A stretch of DNA of 18,311 nt from NCBI GenBank assembly GCA_964491485.1, contig CAZBGV010000073.1, positions 1 to 18,311 on the forward strand, in the 5' to 3' direction. The position numbers and the translations under genes were made by a program. The notes under the pieces are model-generated. The model did no database searches. It saw only the letters and a program-made list of their open reading frames with translations, and was not told the DNA's origin. Below are positions 14,709-18,311 of this stretch, piece by piece. This DNA is from IDS-8 sp964491485. GTDB lineage: Bacteria; Pseudomonadota; Gammaproteobacteria; Steroidobacterales; Woeseiaceae. The number at the start of each line of letters is the position of its first letter. The first letter of the stretch is position 1.

Positions 14709-14729
14709 GAAGCGGCAAGGAGTTTTGCG

Positions 14730-14981
14730 ATGGATCAAAGCGCACGGACAGCCAAACAGATCGGGGCGATTGTTCGCCGCGCGCGCCGCAACGCCGGTCT
14801 GACGCAGACCGATCTCGCCGGGCGGGTCGGCTTGCGGCAGGCCACGATATCCCGGCTCGAGAAGGGTGAAAGCGAGACCAAGCTCGGCACGCTGCTCGAT
14901 GTGCTGGGCGCGCTGGGTCTCGAGATCACCATTGCCAGGCGTGGCAAAACCTCGACCCGGAACATCGAGGACATCTTCTGA
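14730..14981 (+). CDS. hipB: HipB-like antitoxin and autorepressor
   Basis: An 83-residue Cro/CI-type HTH protein. Residues 10-67 carry the fold, with the recognition region QTDLAGRVGLRQATISRLEKGES. E. coli HipB is 88 residues, of the same build, with a short C-terminal tail; here it ends TRNIEDIF. It would bind and silence the HipA kinase and repress the promoter through the upstream operators. AAGGAG lies 7 nt before ATG 14730, and the leader is only about 15 nt from the predicted start of transcription. The stop overlaps the hipA ATG by one base. Confidence 0.92.
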   Translation: MDQSARTAKQIGAIVRRARRNAGLTQTDLAGRVGLRQATISRLEKGESETKLGTLLDVLGALGLEITIARRGKTSTRNIEDIF

Positions 14982-16297
14982 TGGCCAGGAATCGCACGCG
15001 CATACCGCTGAATGTCCATATCAACGGTCGGCTCGTGGGGCAGCTGCGGCGCGAAACTTCGGGCGCCATCGACTTTCAGTACGACGAGCGCTGGCTGACC
15101 TGGGAACACGCGTTTCCGGTCTCGCTGTCCCTGCCGCTGCGCGAAGATCCCTACGTCGGTGATCCGGTCATCGCCGTCTTCGACAACCTTCTCCCCGACA
15201 GCGAGGATATCCGGCGCCGCGTTGCTGCGCGCAGCGATGCCCACGGCATCGATCCCTACAGCCTGCTTGCGGCCGTCGGGCGGGACTGTGTCGGCGCAAT
15301 GCAATTCCTGCCGGACGGCGCAGACCCCGGCGACGCCGGTGCAATCGATGCCCGGAAGATCGGCGATGACGAGATCGCCGACCTTCTTGCCAACCTTGCC
15401 AACGCGCCGCTCGGTATCGGTGACGACCCCGAGTTCCGGATTTCGATTGCGGGCGCGCAGGACAAGACCGCGCTGCTCTACTGGAAGAATGCCTGGCACG
15501 TGCCGCACGGCGGTACGGCGACGACTCACATACTGAAGCCGCAGATCGGCCGGCGCGGTGCTTACGATCTCAGTCATAGCGTCGAGAACGAGCACATGTG
15601 CCTCGAGATCCTCCGCGCGCTCGGTTTGCCGGTGGGCAGAACGGAAATCGCCGACTTCGCCGGGACACGCGTACTCGTCGTCGAACGCTTCGACCGAAAG
15701 TGGACGAAGGACGGACGGCTGTTGCGCGTGCCGCAGGAAGATTGCTGCCAGGCCTTGTCAGTGCCGCCCAGCCGCAAGTACCAAAGCGACGGTGGCCCGG
15801 GCATGGTCGACATCTTCACGCTTCTGAAGGCAAGTGACGATCCTGCGCGCGACCAGCTCGTCTTCATGAAGGCCCAGATCGCGTTCTGGCTGCTCGGCGC
15901 CATCGACGGTCACGCCAAGAATTTCAGTGTCTTCCTTTATCCGGGCGGTGGCTTCGAGCTCACGCCGCTGTACGACGTCATGTCGGCGCAGGACCTGCAC
16001 GATAAAAGGCAAATCCAGCGCAGGGATATGAAGCTTGCCATGTCGGTCGGGAACGATCGCCATTACCACCTCCATGAAATCCAGCCGCGTCACTTTCGGC
16101 AGACGGCGGATCGTGCAGGATTGCCCCGTGGCATGGCCGATAGGGCGCTCGAGCAGGTTGCCGACGCGCTGCCCCATGCGATCGAAGCGGTTTGCGCTGC
16201 GCTTTCGGCGGACTTTCCCGCAGCTGTTCGCGATTCCGTAGCCAGGGGAGCTTTGGAGCGGCGCGAGATAATAGCCGCCGCCACGACTTCAAGCTGA
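14981..16297 (+). CDS. hipA: HipA-family serine/threonine kinase toxin
   Basis: A 438-residue kinase, as long as E. coli HipA (440). The Gly-rich loop SIAGAQDKTAL holds S155, equivalent to the E. coli autophosphorylation Ser150. The catalytic segment IDGHAKN gives D309 and N314, and LYDVMS gives metal-binding D332. All key residues are intact, so the toxin should be active. E. coli HipA phosphorylates glutamyl-tRNA synthetase (GltX), causing growth arrest and persistence; other HipA homologues hit other targets, so the target here is open. It is coupled to hipB (TGATG) and lies on the chromosome side, not in the mobile element. Confidence 0.94.
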   Translation: MARNRTRIPLNVHINGRLVGQLRRETSGAIDFQYDERWLTWEHAFPVSLSLPLREDPYVGDPVIAVFDNLLPDSEDIRRRVAARSDAHGIDPYSLLAAVGRDCVGAMQFLPDGADPGDAGAIDARKIGDDEIADLLANLANAPLGIGDDPEFRISIAGAQDKTALLYWKNAWHVPHGGTATTHILKPQIGRRGAYDLSHSVENEHMCLEILRALGLPVGRTEIADFAGTRVLVVERFDRKWTKDGRLLRVPQEDCCQALSVPPSRKYQSDGGPGMVDIFTLLKASDDPARDQLVFMKAQIAFWLLGAIDGHAKNFSVFLYPGGGFELTPLYDVMSAQDLHDKRQIQRRDMKLAMSVGNDRHYHLHEIQPRHFRQTADRAGLPRGMADRALEQVADALPHAIEAVCAALSADFPAAVRDSVARGALERREIIAAATTSS

Positions 16298-16371
16298 AGA
16301 TACGCACTCGAGATAATCAGTTTCCCGCGCGGCTGTAACGAACAGCGCGTCTGCGGAGCAGGGAGTAATCG

Positions 16372-16824
16372 ATGGACAGATTGTCGTTGGCCGTTGTCCT
16401 GTTGTTCTCATGCGCGCTGGTGCACGCGGCCGGGGCACCGGCCGCCACCGAGCTGACACGGCTTCTCAACGAATTCCTGGACGGAGCATCCCGCAACGAT
16501 GCTGGAGTGCACGAGCGCTTCTGGGCCGACGACCTCATCTATACGAGCTCGGCCGGCGACCGCGTGGGCAAGGCCGATATCCTGGAGGAGCTACGCTCGG
16601 CGCCGCCCGGGCAGTCCGAGCCGCCCACCGCGTATTCGGCCGAGGACGTCCGCATCCAGCAATATGACGACACGGCGATCGTGGCCTTCCGCCTGGTCGC
16701 GACGACCGGCGAAGGCTCCGCGGCGGAGGTGACCCATTACCTCAACACGGGCACCTTCGTCCGGCGCGACGGCGAATGGCGGGCCGTGGCGTGGCAGGCG
16801 ACCCGCGTCCCAAAGCGTAATTAG
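16372..16824 (+). CDS. Exported NTF2-like (DUF4440/SnoaL-type) protein
   Basis: A 150-residue protein with a signal peptide (MDRLSLAVVLLFSCALVHAAG), so periplasmic or secreted. The remainder has the DUF4440/NTF2-like pattern: an N-terminal helix (LTRLLNEFLDGASRND), FWADDLIYTSSAGDRVGKADILEEL, a strand pair with VRIQQYDDTAIVAFRLV, and the final GTFVRRDGEWRAVAWQATRV. This cone-shaped fold serves as an enzyme or ligand-binding pocket, and the substrate cannot be told. GGGAG lies just before ATG 16372. It is 74 bp after hipA on the same strand, and I see no functional link. Confidence 0.85.
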   Translation: MDRLSLAVVLLFSCALVHAAGAPAATELTRLLNEFLDGASRNDAGVHERFWADDLIYTSSAGDRVGKADILEELRSAPPGQSEPPTAYSAEDVRIQQYDDTAIVAFRLVATTGEGSAAEVTHYLNTGTFVRRDGEWRAVAWQATRVPKRN

Positions 16825-16844
16825 TTGCCAACCTGACCGGCAGA

Positions 16845-16880
16845 CAAAAAAATGAAGCCGGGCGGGGGGACGCCCGGCTT
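16845..16880 (-). terminator. Intrinsic terminator of ald
   Basis: A perfect 10-bp stem, AAGCCGGGCG (16855-16864) with CGCCCGGCTT (16871-16880), is followed on the reverse strand by CAT and a run of seven T. It lies 28 bp past the alanine dehydrogenase stop and may also slow forward transcription from the NTF2-like gene. Confidence 0.85.
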
Positions 16881-16908
16881 CGACAGGCCGGCTGATTCGG
16901 GGGATGGA

Positions 16909-18030
16909 TCAGGCGGCTTTCAACGCCTCTTCCGCGGAGAGGTATTCATATCCAAGGTCGCGTGCGACCGCTTCGTGGTTCACGTGGCCCGCGTGCACGT
17001 TCAGGCCGTTCGCGAGATGCCGGTCGCGCGACAGCGCCTCGCGCCAGCCGAGCTTCGCCAGCGCGCGCACGAACGGCAGCGTCACGTTCGTCAACGCGAA
17101 GGTCGAGGTGCGCGGCACCGCGCCGGGCATGTTGGTGACACAGTAATGCACGACGTCGTCGACGACGTACGTGGGCTCTGCGTGGGTCGTCGGCCGGCTG
17201 GTCTCGAAGCAGCCGCCCTGGTCGATCGAGATGTCGACCAGCACGGAGCCCGGCCGCATCACGCGCACGTGCTCCGCCGTCACGACCTTCGGCGCGGCGG
17301 CGCCGGCGACGAGCACCGCGCCGATCACGAGATCGGCGTCCGGCACCAGCGTGTCGGCCGCCTGCTTGGTCGAGTAGATGGTCTTCACGCGGCCGCCGAA
17401 GAGATCGGCGAGATAGCGCAGCCGCGGTACGGAGCGGTCCAGCACCGTGACGTCGGCGCCGAGGCCCGCGGCCATCTGCGCCGCGTTCGAGCCCGCGACC
17501 CCGCCGCCAACGACGACGACCTTCGCGGGCGCCACACCCGGCACGCCGCCGAGCAGCACGCCGCTGCCGCCGTTCGCCTTCTGCAGCGCGAACGCGCCGG
17601 CCTGGATCGAGAGGCGGCCCGCGACTTCGCTCATCGGCGTGAGCAAAGGCAGCGAGCCGTCGGGCGCGGTCACCGTCTCGTAAGCGATCGCGGTGACGCC
17701 CGAACGCACCAGCGCCTCGGCCTGCTGCCGGTCGGCCGCGAGGTGCAGGTAGGTGAACAGCACCTGGCCTGCGCGCAGCATCGCGCACTCGGCGGGCTGC
17801 GGCTCCTTCACCTTGACGATCAGCTCGCTCTGTTCGAAAACCTGCGACGCGGAGCGCGCGATGCGGGCGCCCGCCTCCTCGTAGTCCGCGTCGGCGACGC
17901 CGATGCCGGCGCCCGCGCCGGACTCGACCAGCACCTCGTGCCCATCGTGCACGAGCTCGCGGACCCCGGACGGCACCATCCCGACCCGGTATTCCAGGAC
18001 TTTGATCTCTTTGGGGACCCCGACACGCAT
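16909..18030 (-). CDS. ald: Alanine dehydrogenase
   Basis: A 373-residue NAD-dependent L-alanine dehydrogenase (L-alanine + NAD + water to pyruvate + ammonium + NADH), close to the usual 371. The N-terminus MRVGVPKEIKVLEYRVGMVP carries conserved substrate-site residues (R15 region). K74 (VKVKEPQ) and H95 (YLHLA) are the substrate-binding and catalytic residues of the family. The Rossmann loop VVVVGGGVAGSNAA lies at about 165-178. D269-type DISIDQGG follows, then TNMPGAVPRTST. The start at 18030 has GGGGAGAG just upstream; longer starts lack one. It is divergent from an Lrp/AsnC regulator gene, the usual arrangement for regulator-controlled ald. Confidence 0.95.
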   Translation of the reverse strand: MRVGVPKEIKVLEYRVGMVPSGVRELVHDGHEVLVESGAGAGIGVADADYEEAGARIARSASQVFEQSELIVKVKEPQPAECAMLRAGQVLFTYLHLAADRQQAEALVRSGVTAIAYETVTAPDGSLPLLTPMSEVAGRLSIQAGAFALQKANGGSGVLLGGVPGVAPAKVVVVGGGVAGSNAAQMAAGLGADVTVLDRSVPRLRYLADLFGGRVKTIYSTKQAADTLVPDADLVIGAVLVAGAAAPKVVTAEHVRVMRPGSVLVDISIDQGGCFETSRPTTHAEPTYVVDDVVHYCVTNMPGAVPRTSTFALTNVTLPFVRALAKLGWREALSRDRHLANGLNVHAGHVNHEAVARDLGYEYLSAEEALKAA

Positions 18031-18167
18031 GCGGACTCTCCCCGTCCGTACATGATGCGTGCAAGGATAGCCGGGAAATCCCGCAATCTGCTTGCAAATC
18101 CGTGACAATCCGGCCGATCAGTGGCATTTTCTGCTGCCCAATGGCTGTATTGCGCAAGGATCCGTCA
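18031..18167. promoter_or_regulatory. Divergent control region of ald and the Lrp-type gene
   Basis: 137 bp separate the two divergent starts. The region is less GC-rich than its surroundings and should hold both promoters and the regulator's sites. I could not define a strong -35/-10 pair or a clear Lrp box. Confidence 0.4.
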
Positions 18168-18311
18168 ATGCAACTCGACCGCTTCGATCGCAGGATCGTC
18201 AGGGAGCTCCAGCGCGACGGGCGCATCAGCAACGTCGAGCTCGCGGGCCGGGTCAGCCTGTCCGAATCCGCCTGCCTGCGGCGCGTGCGCGCGCTCGAGC
18301 AATCGGGGCTG
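18168..18311 (+). CDS. Lrp/AsnC-family transcription regulator (partial, runs off the window)
   Basis: Only the first 48 residues are in the window. They form the Lrp/AsnC N-terminal helix-turn-helix: LDRFDRRIVRELQRDGRIS, NVELAGRVSLSESACLRRV, RALEQSGL. AAGGA stands 8 nt before ATG 18168. Divergent Lrp-family regulators commonly activate ald in response to alanine, and that role is likely here. The ligand-binding RAM domain lies beyond the edge. Confidence 0.92.
   Translation, partial: MQLDRFDRRIVRELQRDGRISNVELAGRVSLSESACLRRVRALEQSGL

Noticed and set aside
14476..16297. hipBA as cargo of the mobile element
   Set aside because: It lies more than 4 kb outside the attR repeat, beyond tRNA-Phe and polB, and shares the GC-rich style of the chromosome.
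16852..18105. 417-residue forward frame opposite ald
   Set aside because: Starts inside the ald terminator, Arg/His/Ala-rich; shadow of alanine dehydrogenase. The reverse frame at 16946-18232 is rejected for the same reason.

Overview
The window joins two kinds of DNA. Positions 11 to about 10106 are an integrated mobile element of roughly 10 kb. The rest, to the right, is GC-rich chromosome. The chromosomal genes (a tRNA-Phe with encoded CCA, DNA polymerase II, hipBA, alanine dehydrogenase with a divergent Lrp-type regulator, and a metallopeptidase with a GlyGly-CTERM-like tail) fit a high-GC proteobacterium, most likely a gammaproteobacterium. I cannot name the genus. The element is visibly less GC-rich and less biased in codon use than the chromosome.

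The element is bounded by a perfect 45-bp direct repeat (11-55 and 10062-10106). The repeat equals the 3' part of tRNA-Phe, from the anticodon loop to CCA. The intact tRNA lies at the right end and the displaced fragment at the left end. From left to right the element holds: a P4-type tyrosine integrase; a small AlpA/excisionase-like HTH protein; a 54-residue ORF overlapping by 4 bp the start of a DUF3987-like replication protein; a cluster of AATACYGC iteron-like repeats beside an AT-rich stretch (probable origin); an unknown gene; a reverse-strand gene for a small SAP-like protein with its own terminator; a tightly packed six-gene operon (5762-7885) that includes a DUF5681 protein and a zinc-ribbon protein and ends at a strong terminator; and, at the right end, a convergent restriction-modification pair. 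The endonuclease closely recalls R.SmaI and the methyltransferase is a beta-class TSPPYW enzyme, so CCCGGG is the predicted target. No capsid, portal, large terminase, tail or lysis gene is present. The order integrase - AlpA - replication protein - origin - packaging-like genes - defence cargo is that of a phage-inducible chromosomal island or similar phage satellite.

The most interesting structure is upstream of the replication gene. A rho-independent terminator points to the left although no reverse-strand gene lies nearby. Together with a weak reverse promoter it would make an antisense RNA of about 60 nt covering the ribosome binding site and start codon of the 54-residue leader ORF, which is itself overlapped with the replication gene. 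This is the logic of the CopA-tap-repA copy-number circuit of IncFII plasmids, here in a putative satellite.

On the chromosome, the metallopeptidase and polB are divergent around a perfect CRP-type palindrome. hipBA follows polB and has three operators at an exact 27-bp period over a near-consensus promoter. A small secreted NTF2-like protein comes next, then alanine dehydrogenase on the reverse strand facing away from a truncated Lrp/AsnC regulator that runs off the right edge.
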